From Variovorax sp. Sphag1AA (lineage in GTDB: Bacteria > Pseudomonadota > Gammaproteobacteria > Burkholderiales > Burkholderiaceae_C), in the NCBI RefSeq assembly GCF_014192575.1, contig NZ_JACHYC010000002.1:496001-560000 (forward strand): a stretch of 64,000 nucleotides of DNA, written 5' to 3'. Positions within the stretch are counted from its first letter, which is position 1. Each line of letters starts with the position of its first letter. The position numbers were made by a program, and so were the translations under genes. Below the pieces are notes generated by a model that was given only the letters and a program-made list of their open reading frames with translations, did no database searches and was not told where the DNA came from. Shown here in pieces: positions 43,661 through 52,402 of the stretch.

Positions 43661-45703
43661 GTGGTGGCCTCCCACGCTTCGGGGCACCGCCCGGTCTGGG
43701 TCAAGGTCGGCGCGGTCCTGTTGGGGCTGGTGGTTGCGATCGTCCTGATCGTTGCCTTCTTCCCGTGGGATGTGCTGCGTGAGCCGATCAATCGCTACGT
43801 CAGCGAACGGACGGGGCGCAAGTTCGAGATCACCCGAAAGCTCGATGTGAAGCCGGGCCTGCACCTTGCCACCGTCGAGCTCGACGGCGTCGAGTTCGCC
43901 AATCCTGAGTGGGCGCGCGATCCCTATCTGTTGCGCGCTGAACGAGCCGAGTTCGAAATCGCCTATTGGCGGCTTTTGATGGGCAAGCTCGTTCTTCCGC
44001 GCCTGAAGCTCAGTTCGCCAGCGATCGGTCTCCAGCTCGAAGGGGACGGCCGGCGCACGTGGGCGCTGAGCAAGGACAGTTCCGACACCAGCACCGTCCC
44101 GAACATCATCGGCCTGGTGCAGGTGGACGGCGGCACCCTGAACTTCCTCGCGAAGCAGCAGGACCTCGATCTCCACGCTGAATTCAACTACGACAACAGT
44201 CGTGGCGAGATGCCCCTGCAATACGCGATCAAGGGCCTGCTGCATCGGCAGCCGCTGAAGGGGGACGGCCGCACCGGCGACGTGCTCGAACTCAATTCGG
44301 GCAATCGCACGCCTTTCCCGATCGAGATCGACTTGCGTGCCGGCGCGGCCCATCTCAAGGCCAAGGGCACCGTGGCCGAACTGGCCAGTCTCGACGGCCT
44401 CGATGCGCAGGTCGATATGCGAGGCCAGAACCTCGGCAATCTCTACCCAGTGCTGGGCATCGCGTTACCGCAGACGCCGCCGTACGCGATCGAGGGCAAT
44501 CTTCGAAAGAACGGCGACCTCTGGGAACTGCGCACCCTGACGGGTCGGCTGGGCCTGTCCGACATTTCGGGCGACATGCAATTCGACAAGGCGCAGAAGG
44601 TGCCGCACCTGGGTGGCGCCCTTCGGTCGCGCGTGCTCGACATGGATGACCTCGGACCGCTCATCGGTCTGGCACCGACCGACCGATCGGCCCGTGCGGT
44701 GGAAGGCGTCGCGCCGCCGCCGACGATCGCGCAGACGAAGCAGGGGCGGCTGGATCCGAATCGAAAGGTACTTCCCGATTCGCCGTTGGACTTCGAGCGG
44801 CTGCGCGCCATGAACGCGGACGTCAAATACGTCGCTGACCGCATCGACAACGTGCGGCAGTTGCCGCTGGACAAGGGCAGTGTGCAGGTGACGCTGAAGG
44901 ACGGCGTGCTGACCCTCGATCCGCTCGATCTGGGCGTGGCGAGCGGCAAGGTCGCCGGCAAGATCCGCATCGATGCCACGCAGAATCCGGCCGACATCCG
45001 TGCAGCGCTCGACGTCCGTTCGATGCAGCTCGAGCGCTTGATCCCGAAAGCGGACAAGCTCAAGAGCAGCTTTGGCAAGCTGGACGGCCGCATCAATCTG
45101 TCGGGCCGCGGCAATTCGGTGGCGGGATGGCTCGGTGGCGCCTCGGGCGATGTTGCCGCGATGACTGGCCGTGGTCAGATGAGCAACCTGCTGCTGGAGG
45201 TCTTCGGACTCGACGGCGGCGAGATCGTCAAGTTCCTGCTCGAAGGCGACCGGGAGGTGACCTTGCGCTGCGCCGCGGTGGCATTCGACGTCGGCAAGGG
45301 CGTGATGCGCGGCCGCAATCTGCTTCTCGATACGAGCGACACGGTCTTCAACGGAACCGGCGACATCAACCTTGCCGACGAGAAGATGAACATCGTCATC
45401 CGCCCTCAGCCCAAGGACAAGAGCATCCTGGTGCTACGGACGCCACTTCTGATCCGCGGCACTTTCGCGTCGCCAAAGGTCGGCGTCGAGGCGGCGCCAC
45501 TGGCGGCCCGTGGCGCGGCGGCACTGGCGCTAGGTGCCATCAACCCGCTTCTTGCGCTCGCGGCTACGCTCGAAACAGGTCCTGGGCAGGATGCGGACTG
45601 CACGGAAGTCCTGGCGCAGGCCCGCAAGCCCGAGTCGGGTGAAGCGGCTGCTGGCGCAGCCAAGGCCAGGAAGCAGCCCGCGCCGACGGGAAATCGCAGT
45701 TAA
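43661..45703 (+). CDS. AsmA family protein
   Basis: A 680-residue AsmA/YhjG-like protein of the bridge-type family implicated in lipid transport between inner and outer membrane. An N-terminal anchor (VGAVLLGLVVAIVLIVAFFP) precedes the AsmA start (LREPINRYVSERTGRKFEIT) and repeats of beta-strands. The C-terminal DUF748/AsmA_2 part includes GRINLSGRGNSVAGWLGGASG, then NLADEKMNIVIRPQPKDKS. The start is a GTG at 43661 (GAGGAA 8 bases upstream, inside the previous stop). The frame is open further upstream but not protein-like. It converges with moeB, 4 bases away. Confidence 0.88.
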   Translation: MVASHASGHRPVWVKVGAVLLGLVVAIVLIVAFFPWDVLREPINRYVSERTGRKFEITRKLDVKPGLHLATVELDGVEFANPEWARDPYLLRAERAEFEIAYWRLLMGKLVLPRLKLSSPAIGLQLEGDGRRTWALSKDSSDTSTVPNIIGLVQVDGGTLNFLAKQQDLDLHAEFNYDNSRGEMPLQYAIKGLLHRQPLKGDGRTGDVLELNSGNRTPFPIEIDLRAGAAHLKAKGTVAELASLDGLDAQVDMRGQNLGNLYPVLGIALPQTPPYAIEGNLRKNGDLWELRTLTGRLGLSDISGDMQFDKAQKVPHLGGALRSRVLDMDDLGPLIGLAPTDRSARAVEGVAPPPTIAQTKQGRLDPNRKVLPDSPLDFERLRAMNADVKYVADRIDNVRQLPLDKGSVQVTLKDGVLTLDPLDLGVASGKVAGKIRIDATQNPADIRAALDVRSMQLERLIPKADKLKSSFGKLDGRINLSGRGNSVAGWLGGASGDVAAMTGRGQMSNLLLEVFGLDGGEIVKFLLEGDREVTLRCAAVAFDVGKGVMRGRNLLLDTSDTVFNGTGDINLADEKMNIVIRPQPKDKSILVLRTPLLIRGTFASPKVGVEAAPLAARGAAALALGAINPLLALAATLETGPGQDADCTEVLAQARKPESGEAAAGAAKARKQPAPTGNRS

Positions 45704-45707
45704 CCGG

Positions 45708-46469
45708 TCAGGCGACCGGGCGATGGCCGCACACGCTGCATCCCGGATCGCGCGCGACGCGCAGGGTGTCGAAGGCTGATCGCCGGCCGTCGAACATGAG
45801 CAGGCTCCCGGCGAGGGAGGGCCCGATCCCCGCAAGAAGCTTCAGCGCTTCGTTGGCCTGCAAGGTGCCGATGGTGCCGACCACCGGCGCAAACACGCCA
45901 AGCACAGCGCATCGCGTTTCCTCGAAGTCGGCGTCGGGCGGGAAGATGCAGGCATAGCAGGGTGAGGTCGCATCGCGCGTGTCGTACACGCTGAGCTGCC
46001 CATCGAAGCGGATCGCTGCGCCGGCGACCAAGGGCTTGGCGTGGGCCACGCACGCACGATTGACGGCATGCCGCGTCTGGAAGTTGTCGCTGCAATCGAC
46101 GACAACGTCCGCTTCGGCTACCAGCCTGGAAAGAAGCTCGTCGTCTGCCCGCTGCTTGACGGCCTCGATCGTGATGTCAGGGTTGATGGCGCGCATCGCT
46201 TCTGCCGCCGATTCGACCTTCGCCATGCCCACGCGCGAAGTGGTGTGTGCGATCTGGCGCTGGAGGTTGGTCAGGTCGAGCTCGTCATGGTCGACGAGCG
46301 TGATGCGGCCGACGCCCGCCGCTGCGAGATAGAGCGCAACAGGCGATCCCAGTCCGCCTGCGCCGATGACGAGCGCATGCGCCGCACTGACGCGCGCCTG
46401 ACCGTCAATGCCGAACTCTTCAAGGAGGATGTGGCGCGAATAGCGCAGGAGGTGATCGTCTTCTTCCAT
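45708..46469 (-). CDS. moeB: Molybdopterin-synthase adenylyltransferase (MoeB/ThiF/HesA)
   Basis: Adenylates the C-terminus of the sulfur carrier MoaD (or ThiS). The nucleotide-binding VIGAGGLGSP is at residues 34-43; DHDELDLTNLQRQ binds ATP-Mg. Zinc cysteines are in PCYACIF and CSVCGH near the end, and an ETRCAVLG cysteine follows. Its 253 residues fit MoeB, with no rhodanese domain. It follows ctp on the minus strand by 52 bases, the gpmA-ctp-moeB order of Burkholderiales. MoeB versus ThiF cannot be separated by sequence alone. Confidence 0.9.
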   Translation of the reverse strand: MEEDDHLLRYSRHILLEEFGIDGQARVSAAHALVIGAGGLGSPVALYLAAAGVGRITLVDHDELDLTNLQRQIAHTTSRVGMAKVESAAEAMRAINPDITIEAVKQRADDELLSRLVAEADVVVDCSDNFQTRHAVNRACVAHAKPLVAGAAIRFDGQLSVYDTRDATSPCYACIFPPDADFEETRCAVLGVFAPVVGTIGTLQANEALKLLAGIGPSLAGSLLMFDGRRSAFDTLRVARDPGCSVCGHRPVA

Positions 46470-46521
46470 GCGCCGTGCGAGACGCCCCAGGGTCGCGACC
46501 CGGTGCCGGGCCGCCCCAGGG

Positions 46522-47964
46522 TCAGTTTTCCTTCTTCTCTTCCTTGTTGTCGACGATCACCTGCGTCTTGCTCACGAGCACTGGTTGGCCCTTGAGACGG
46601 TTGAACGCTTGGACGAGCGGGAAGTCGTTTTCGGCGCCGAACTCCGGAACCTTGCGATCCTGCGGCGGCTTCTTGGCTTCTTCCTCGAGGCGCTTGCGGG
46701 CTTCGTCACGTGCCTTCTCGCGCTCGGAATCCTTGACCTCGGGGCCCTGGCCGCTGGCCAGATGCTTCTCGAGATCGGCCTCACGCATGCGCAGCGCAGC
46801 GTAGGGGCTGCCCTCGGCGCTTTCGTCGACCAGCACGTTGGGCACGATGCCCTTGGCCTGGATCGAGGCGCCACTCGGCGTGTAGTAGCGGGCGGTCGTG
46901 ATTTTCAGGCCGGTGTCGGGGCCGAGCGGGCGGACCGTCTGCACGGAACCCTTGCCGAAGGTCTGGCTGCCCATGACGGTCGCGCGCTTGTGGTCCTGCA
47001 GCGCACCGGCGACGATTTCGCTGGCGGAGGCAGAGCCTTCATTGACGAGAACCACGAGCGGCACGGTCTTGAGACCCGCCGGCAGGCCGCGCAGCGGATC
47101 GCTGCCGGCGCGGCGTTGGTAGAACTCAGGCGCGGCCTTGTAGACGGCCTTGCTTTCCGCCAACTGGCCATCGGTCGAAACGACGGTCACGTTCTCGGGC
47201 AGGAAGGCGGCAGAAATCGCGACTGCGGAGTCAAGCAGGCCACCCGGGTCGTTGCGCAGATCGAGCACGAGACCCTTCAGATTGGGCTCCTGCTTGTAGA
47301 TTTCCTCGACCTTCTTGACGAAGTCGTCGACCGTGCGTTCCTGGAACTGCGACAGGCGGATCCATGCATAGCCAGGCTCGAAGACCTTGCCGCGCACCGA
47401 TTGGGTGCGGATTTCCTCACGCGTGATCGTCACGGGGAAGGTACGGTTCTCGTCCTTGCGATAGATCGTCAGCAGCACCTTGGTATTGGCCTCGCCGCGC
47501 ATGCGCTTCACGGCCTCGTTGAGCGTGAGGCCGCGCACGGCGGTGTCGTCGATCTTGGTGATCAGGTCGTTCGGCTTCAGGCCAGCGCGGAAGGCCGGGG
47601 AGCCTTCGATCGGCGACACGATCTTGACGAGGCCGTCTTCCTGCGAAATCTCGATGCCTACGCCGACGAAGCGGCCGGTGGTGCCTTCGCGAAATTCCTT
47701 GAACGACTTCTTGTCGAAGTACTGCGAATGCGGATCGAGCCCGGCAACCATGCCGGAAATGGCGTCGGAGATGAGCTTCTTCTCGTCGACCGGCTCGACA
47801 TAGTCGCTCTTGACCATGCCGAAGACCGCAGCGAGCTGCTGCAGTTCCTCCAGAGGCAGGGGGGCCAGCGAACCGCGGGCGACCGTTTGCAACGATACCG
47901 TTGTCAGCGCGCCGGCAACGGCACCTGCGGCAATCCAGCCGCCAATCTTCAGTTTCTGGCCCAT
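46522..47964 (-). CDS. ctp: C-terminal processing protease (S41, CtpA type)
   Basis: Periplasmic carboxyl-terminal processing protease. An N-terminal anchor/signal (KIGGWIAAGAVAGALTTVSL) precedes a helical N-domain, a PDZ domain at about residues 95-170 (VGVGIEISQEDGLVKIVSP) and the S41 protease core. The catalytic Ser313 (SASASE) and Lys338 (FGKGSVQ) are spaced 25 residues as in E. coli Prc. The C-terminus is charged (KKEEKKEN). It has 480 residues. It follows gpmA after 98 bases on the minus strand. Confidence 0.95.
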   Translation of the reverse strand: MGQKLKIGGWIAAGAVAGALTTVSLQTVARGSLAPLPLEELQQLAAVFGMVKSDYVEPVDEKKLISDAISGMVAGLDPHSQYFDKKSFKEFREGTTGRFVGVGIEISQEDGLVKIVSPIEGSPAFRAGLKPNDLITKIDDTAVRGLTLNEAVKRMRGEANTKVLLTIYRKDENRTFPVTITREEIRTQSVRGKVFEPGYAWIRLSQFQERTVDDFVKKVEEIYKQEPNLKGLVLDLRNDPGGLLDSAVAISAAFLPENVTVVSTDGQLAESKAVYKAAPEFYQRRAGSDPLRGLPAGLKTVPLVVLVNEGSASASEIVAGALQDHKRATVMGSQTFGKGSVQTVRPLGPDTGLKITTARYYTPSGASIQAKGIVPNVLVDESAEGSPYAALRMREADLEKHLASGQGPEVKDSEREKARDEARKRLEEEAKKPPQDRKVPEFGAENDFPLVQAFNRLKGQPVLVSKTQVIVDNKEEKKEN

Positions 47965-47993
47965 GTGTAAGAGTCCTTGTCGCCTGTCAAATC

Positions 47994-48023
47994 AATATAC
48001 ACAGCTTGGAAGCTACTTGTCTG
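47994..48023 (-). promoter_or_regulatory. Putative promoter of ctp
   Basis: On the minus strand CAGACA (48023-48018), an 18-base spacer and TATATT (47999-47994) resemble a vegetative promoter at 4 and 5 of 6 positions. Transcription would start about 20 bases upstream of the ctp ATG. Confidence 0.35.
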
Positions 48024-48062
48024 TCCGGGTTCCGTGATGACTCGAACTCTGGAGGATTTTGG

Positions 48063-48809
48063 TCAACCTTTTTTGCCTTGCGCAGCAACTGCGGCGGCAG
48101 CTTTCTCGGCCGCCTCGGCATCGCCAAGGTAATAGTGGCGCAGCGGCTTGAGATCATCGTCCAGTTCGTAGACCAGAGGAATTCCGTTGGGAATGTTGAG
48201 GCCGACGATCGCATCGTCGGAAATCCCGTCCAGGTACTTGACCAGTGCGCGGATGGAATTGCCGTGAGCCGCGACGACCAGCCGGCGGCCAGCGCGGATC
48301 GCAGGCGCCATCGACTCGTTCCAGAAGGGCAGCACGCGCGCGACGGTGTCTTTCAGGCACTCGGTCAGCGGGATCTGCTCGGGCGACAGCTTGCCGTACC
48401 GGATGTCGCTTCGCTCGCTGCGCGGATCGTTCGACTCCAGCGGCGGGGGCGGCGTGCCATAGCTGCGACGCCAGATCAGGACCTGCTCGTCGCCGTATTT
48501 CTTGGCGGTTTCTGCCTTGTTCAGGCCCTGGAGGGCGCCGTAATGGCGTTCGTTGAGGCGCCAGGAATGCACGACCGGGAGCCAGGTTCGATCGAGCTCG
48601 TCGAGCGTATGCCATAGGGTGCGGGTGGCGCGCTTCAGGACGCTGGTGTACGCCACGTCGAAGTCGTAGCCTTCTGCCTTGAGCAGTCGGCCGGCCTGCT
48701 TGGCCTGCTCGATGCCGGTGGCGGTCAGGTCGACGTCGGTCCAGCCGGTGAAGCGGTTTTCGAGATTCCAGGTCGATTCGCCGTGGCGGATCAATACCAG
48801 TTTGTGCAT
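48063..48809 (-). CDS. gpmA: 2,3-Bisphosphoglycerate-dependent phosphoglycerate mutase
   Basis: Interconverts 3- and 2-phosphoglycerate in glycolysis. The phosphohistidine is His9 in [10 protein letters not shown], followed by [21 protein letters not shown] and [12 protein letters not shown] are also typical of the dPGM family. Its 248 residues match. It is divergent from the rhodanese-like gene over 72 bases and is followed by ctp on the minus strand. Confidence 0.97.
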   Translation of the reverse strand: MHKLVLIRHGESTWNLENRFTGWTDVDLTATGIEQAKQAGRLLKAEGYDFDVAYTSVLKRATRTLWHTLDELDRTWLPVVHSWRLNERHYGALQGLNKAETAKKYGDEQVLIWRRSYGTPPPPLESNDPRSERSDIRYGKLSPEQIPLTECLKDTVARVLPFWNESMAPAIRAGRRLVVAAHGNSIRALVKYLDGISDDAIVGLNIPNGIPLVYELDDDLKPLRHYYLGDAEAAEKAAAAVAAQGKKG

Positions 48810-48881
48810 GAGGGAGGCCTTTGGGAACGCGGTCGGAAACCCGACATTCTAAAATCCGAGGTTTGCCACTCAAGGAACACC

Positions 48882-49289
48882 GTGAAATTCATCGTCGACA
48901 ACTGGATGCTCATCCTGATCGCACTGGCCTCGGGGGGCATGCTCTTCTGGCCGATGCTGCGCGGGGCCAGCAGCGGCTCGCTGACGGCGCAAGGGGCGGT
49001 GCAGTTGATCAATCGTGAACGTGCCGTGGTGGTCGATGTCCGTGAGCCGGAGGAGTTTGCCACCGGTCATGTCACCGGAGCCAAGAACGTGCCGCTCAAT
49101 GAGCTCGAACAGAAGCTCCCCGCTGCTGTGAAGAACAAATCGTTGCCTTTGTTGCTGATCTGTGCCACTGGCGCACGCGCCCAACGCGCCGTGGCGACGG
49201 CCAAGAAGCTGGGCTACGAGCAAGCCCAAGCTGTCTCCGGCGGACTCAAGTCGTGGAAAGAGGCTAACCTGCCGGTTGAAAAGGCCTGA
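48882..49289 (+). CDS. Membrane-anchored rhodanese-like protein
   Basis: A 135-residue single rhodanese domain with an N-terminal membrane anchor (NWMLILIALASGGMLFWPML). The domain runs VDVREPEEFATGHVTGAKNV to the active-site loop with Cys94 (ICATGARAQRA), so sulfurtransferase chemistry is possible. The start is a GTG with AAGGA 6 bases upstream; a TAAAAT at 48850-48855 may be its -10 box. It is followed by grxC after 20 bases, then secB. Confidence 0.9.
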   Translation: MKFIVDNWMLILIALASGGMLFWPMLRGASSGSLTAQGAVQLINRERAVVVDVREPEEFATGHVTGAKNVPLNELEQKLPAAVKNKSLPLLLICATGARAQRAVATAKKLGYEQAQAVSGGLKSWKEANLPVEKA

Positions 49290-49309
49290 ACTTCCCTGAC
49301 TTACGACCC

Positions 49310-49570
49310 ATGCAAGCCGTCAAGATGTACACCACCGCCGTTTGCCCTTACTGCATTCGCGCGAAGCAAATCCTCAAATCCAAAGGCGTGGAGCAGATCG
49401 AAGAGATCCGCATCGACAGCGACCCCCAGGCGCGCGCGACGATGATGGACATCACGCAGCGCCGCACGGTGCCGCAGATATTCATCGGCGAAACGCACGT
49501 CGGCGGCTGCGACGACCTGATCGCGCTCGATGGTCGCGGTGGCCTGATGCCGCTGCTCCAGGGCGCCTGA
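49310..49570 (+). CDS. grxC: Glutaredoxin 3
   Basis: Dithiol glutaredoxin of 86 residues, reducing protein disulfides and glutathione mixed disulfides in the cytoplasm. The active site CPYC has its cysteines at residues 12 and 15. Other features are TVPQIFIG (cis-proline) and GGCDDLIAL for glutathione. It follows the rhodanese-like gene by 20 bases and is followed by a hairpin and secB, the rhodanese-grxC-secB order known in betaproteobacteria. Confidence 0.96.
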   Translation: MQAVKMYTTAVCPYCIRAKQILKSKGVEQIEEIRIDSDPQARATMMDITQRRTVPQIFIGETHVGGCDDLIALDGRGGLMPLLQGA

Positions 49571-49615
49571 TAGGGCGTCGTTTTCAACGGCGATAATCGC
49601 CGGCTACATCCAGAA

Positions 49616-49650
49616 GCCCGCTCTGGGATTTCCCGGGCGGGCCTTGTTTT
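49616..49650 (+). terminator. Hairpin with T-rich tail between grxC and secB
   Basis: GCCCGCTC and GGGCGGGC pair over eight positions (one G-T wobble), with an extra inner GG/CC stem, and are followed by CTTGTTTT. It has the shape of a Rho-independent terminator for the grxC transcript. A GATAAT (49592-49597) lies upstream of the hairpin, so if that is the secB promoter, the hairpin would be in the secB leader. Confidence 0.6.
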
Positions 49651-49669
49651 GACCCTAGAAAGTTCAGCC

Positions 49670-50137
49670 ATGGCCGACCAGCAAGCACAAGATCCCGTCT
49701 TTCAGATCCAGCGCGTCTATCTGAAGGATCTCTCGCTCGAGCAACCCAATTCGCCGGCCATCCTGCTCGAACAGCAGCAGCCCACGGTCGACATCCAGCT
49801 TGGCGTCGACGCCCAGCCCGTCACCGACGGCATCTTCGAAATCACCGTGTCGGCCACGGTGCAGACCAAGATCGGCGAGAAGACCGTGTTCCTGGTCGAG
49901 GCCAAGCAAGCCGGCATCTTCGAAATCCGCAACCTGCCCGAAGACCAGATGGGCCCGATCCTCGGCATCGCCTGCCCGCAGATCGTCTATCCGTACCTGC
50001 GCGGCAACGTCGCCGACGTGATCCAGCGCGGCGGCTTCCCGCCGGTGCACCTCGCCGAAATCAACTTCCAGGCGATGTTCGAGCAGCAGCAGGCGCAGGC
50101 TGCCGCCAACCAGGCGTCGCCGATCATCACGCAGTGA
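49670..50137 (+). CDS. secB: Protein-export chaperone SecB
   Basis: Homotetrameric cytoplasmic chaperone holding preproteins for SecA. The sequence [20 protein letters not shown] at the start and [20 protein letters not shown] are diagnostic, then [20 protein letters not shown] and [16 protein letters not shown]. Its 155 residues match the E. coli protein. The ATG at 49670 begins MADQQAQDP; an earlier ATG at 49649 adds seven residues and is less likely. gpsA follows by 19 bases, as in E. coli. Confidence 0.97.
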   Translation: MADQQAQDPVFQIQRVYLKDLSLEQPNSPAILLEQQQPTVDIQLGVDAQPVTDGIFEITVSATVQTKIGEKTVFLVEAKQAGIFEIRNLPEDQMGPILGIACPQIVYPYLRGNVADVIQRGGFPPVHLAEINFQAMFEQQQAQAAANQASPIITQ

Positions 50138-50156
50138 TCTCCACCGCGCGCCGCTG

Positions 50157-51152
50157 ATGAAAGTCTGCGTGCTCGGTGCCGGCGCCTGGGGTACGGCGCT
50201 GGCGGTCAACGCTTCGGGCCGTCAGGCGGTCACGCTCTGGGCCCGAGATCCCGCTCAGGCGCAAGCCATGGCGGTGGCGCGCGAAAACACCCGCTACCTG
50301 CCGGGTGTTGCGCTTCCTCCCTCTATCACCATCACGTCCGGCGACGCGCTCGCCGCGGCGGGATCTGCCGATCTCGTCATCGTCGCAACGCCGATGGCAG
50401 CGTTGCGCGAGCAACTCGGGCTGCTCGCTGGCGTGTCTTGTCCGGTTGCCTGGCTCTCCAAGGGCGTCGAGCCAGCGCTCGCCGGCGGGGAAGGGCTGCT
50501 CGCCCACGAAATCCAGGCCCAGGTTGCGCCCCGGCTCGCCGCTGGCGTGCTGAGCGGACCCAGTTTCGCGCAGGAAGTGGCGCAGGCCCGGCCCACCGCC
50601 CTTGTCGCCGCGAGTCGCGATGCCAATGTGCGCAAGGCGCTGGTGGAGGCCTTCCACGGTCCGTCCCTGCGGGTCTATGCCAACGACGACATCGTCGGTG
50701 TCGAAGTCGGCGGTGCGGTCAAGAACGTCCTTGCGATTGCGACCGGGCTGGCCGACGGGCTCTCGCTGGGGCTCAATGCCCGGGCGGCGCTCATCACCCG
50801 GGGCCTGGCTGAAATGACGCGCTTCGGCGTGGCGCTTGGGGCTCGGGCCGAAACCTTCATGGGCCTTTCCGGCCTGGGCGACCTCGTGCTGACGGCCACA
50901 GGCGACCTGTCCCGCAACCGCAAGGTCGGTCTACTGCTGGCACAGGGGCGCACGCTTTCCCAGGCAGTCGACTCGCTCGGGCACGTGGCCGAAGGCGTCT
51001 ATTGCGCACGCACTGTCGTGCAGCGTGCGCGGCATCTGGGGGTCGAGATGCCGATCTCGGCTGGCGTGGTCGCCCTGCTCGATGGGAAAGTGCGGCCTGC
51101 CGATGCGGTCGCCGAGTTGATGGCGCGCGAGCCTGGCAGCGAATCTGCCTGA
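50157..51152 (+). CDS. gpsA: Glycerol-3-phosphate dehydrogenase [NAD(P)+]
   Basis: Reduces dihydroxyacetone phosphate to glycerol-3-phosphate for phospholipid synthesis. The dinucleotide-binding GAGAWG is at residues 7-12. The catalytic-lysine region [16 protein letters not shown] and [14 protein letters not shown] are typical. Its 331 residues match the bacterial enzyme. It follows secB by 19 bases; its stop lies inside a nine-base stem hairpin shared with the convergent scpA. Confidence 0.96.
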   Translation: MKVCVLGAGAWGTALAVNASGRQAVTLWARDPAQAQAMAVARENTRYLPGVALPPSITITSGDALAAAGSADLVIVATPMAALREQLGLLAGVSCPVAWLSKGVEPALAGGEGLLAHEIQAQVAPRLAAGVLSGPSFAQEVAQARPTALVAASRDANVRKALVEAFHGPSLRVYANDDIVGVEVGGAVKNVLAIATGLADGLSLGLNARAALITRGLAEMTRFGVALGARAETFMGLSGLGDLVLTATGDLSRNRKVGLLLAQGRTLSQAVDSLGHVAEGVYCARTVVQRARHLGVEMPISAGVVALLDGKVRPADAVAELMAREPGSESA

Positions 51153-51172
51153 GCCGCGGTGCGGGCTCAGGC
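51147..51172. terminator. Hairpin across the gpsA and scpA stops
   Basis: GCCTGAGCC (51147-51155) and GGCTCAGGC (51164-51172) form a perfect nine-base stem with an eight-base loop. It covers the gpsA stop on one side and the scpA stop on the other. No T-run follows, so as a terminator it would be bidirectional and weak or structural. Confidence 0.45.
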
Positions 51173-52090
51173 CGGCGTGTAGGCCAACCGCACGTAGATC
51201 GGCGCGAATGCCTCGGCCTGCGTGATGTCGATCAGCGTTTCCTTGGCAAGCTCGAGCATCGCGATGAACGTCACGATCATCACGGGCGTGCCTCGCGACA
51301 CGTCAAAGAGCTTCTCGAACTCGACGAATTGCCGGCCCTGCAACTGGCGCAGCACGATGCTCATGTGTTCGCGAACGCTCAGTTCTTCGCGCGAGATCTT
51401 GTGGTGCTGCACCAGCTTGGCTCGCTTGAGGATGTCGGCCCAGGCCTCGCGCAGGTCGACGACGTTGACATCCGGAAAGCGCGGCTTCAGCGATTGCTCG
51501 ATGTAGACCTGGGCCTTCCAGAAGTCGCGCCCGGCCTGCGGGAGCGCACTCAGGGAAGCAGCCTGGAGCTTGGTCTGTTCGTATTCGAGCAGCCGGCGGA
51601 CCAGTTCTGCGCGCGGATCCTCGGCTTCCTCGCCGTCTGCCGTCTTCTTGGGAGGCAGCAGCATGCGCGACTTGATCTCGATCAGCATCGCCGCCATCAG
51701 CAGGTATTCGGCGGCCAGTTCGAGGTTGGTCTGGCGGATTTCGTCGACGTAGCTCAGATATTGCCGGGTCAATCCGGCCATCGGGATGTCGAGGATATTG
51801 AAGTTCTGCTTGCGGATCAGGTAGAGCAGCAGATCCAGCGGGCCTTCGAACGCCTCAAGGAAGACCTGCAGCGCCTCGGGGGGGATGTACAGGTCATTGG
51901 GCAGCGCGAAGAGCGGCTCGCCGTAGAGCCGGGCGAGGGCAACCTGGTCGACCACTTCGGGCATCTGCGGGACGGCGGAGGCGCCGTCGTCCGCGGTGAC
52001 CGCGTCTTCCGCCGAAACGGCGTGCTCGTCCGCTTCGGTGCCGTCGCCCTGGCGGCGGCTCCCGGTACCCGGTACGGCCCGGATGGTCAC
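51167..52090 (-). CDS. scpA: Segregation and condensation protein A
   Basis: Kleisin subunit of the Smc-ScpAB condensin. The start of the ScpA domain reads FEGPLDLLLYLIRKQNFNIL, then LDIPMAGLTRQYLSYVDEI and AAEYLLMAAMLIEIKSRML; the C-terminal winged helix holds VTFIAMLELAKE. Its 307 residues include a ~75-residue N-terminal extension. The GTG start follows the DUF3460 stop directly (TAAGTG). No scpB is in the window. Confidence 0.94.
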   Translation of the reverse strand: MTIRAVPGTGSRRQGDGTEADEHAVSAEDAVTADDGASAVPQMPEVVDQVALARLYGEPLFALPNDLYIPPEALQVFLEAFEGPLDLLLYLIRKQNFNILDIPMAGLTRQYLSYVDEIRQTNLELAAEYLLMAAMLIEIKSRMLLPPKKTADGEEAEDPRAELVRRLLEYEQTKLQAASLSALPQAGRDFWKAQVYIEQSLKPRFPDVNVVDLREAWADILKRAKLVQHHKISREELSVREHMSIVLRQLQGRQFVEFEKLFDVSRGTPVMIVTFIAMLELAKETLIDITQAEAFAPIYVRLAYTPA

Positions 52091-52297
52091 TTACTTGGCT
52101 TGGGTCTGGTAGACGTAGGGCTGCTGCGCAACCCGGCCTTCGCTGAATTCTTCCTGGAGGCCGGCGTCGAGGTGCTTGTCCCACAGCAGAGCGCGGCCAG
52201 CGCGCTGCTCGGCTTCGAGCGTCGGCTTCTTTTCCTTCATCTCTTCGATGAAGTTGGTGATTTCTGACGTGTAGTGGGCGCGGGCGAAGATGGGCAT
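52091..52297 (-). CDS. DUF3460 family protein
   Basis: A 68-residue protein typical of betaproteobacterial DUF3460: MPIFARAHYTSEITNFIEEM, then EKKPTLEAEQRAGRALLWDK. Role unknown. It is contiguous with scpA on the minus strand (its stop touches the GTG of scpA), the conserved order in this group. Confidence 0.92.
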   Translation of the reverse strand: MPIFARAHYTSEITNFIEEMKEKKPTLEAEQRAGRALLWDKHLDAGLQEEFSEGRVAQQPYVYQTQAK

Positions 52298-52402
52298 GGC
52301 AATTGGACCTTTTGGGGCGGGATTTTACCGGGTGGATTCCGCCTTGAAGCCGGCTGTGGCATGCGCTAGCGTGGCGGCTCCCAATCAACAAGGAGCCTGT
52401 CG

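Noticed and set aside
43241..44353. 370-codon minus-strand open frame
   Set aside because: Most of it is antisense to the AsmA-family gene, and the remainder lies in the repeat-bearing intergenic region with Arg/Pro-rich nonsense sequence.
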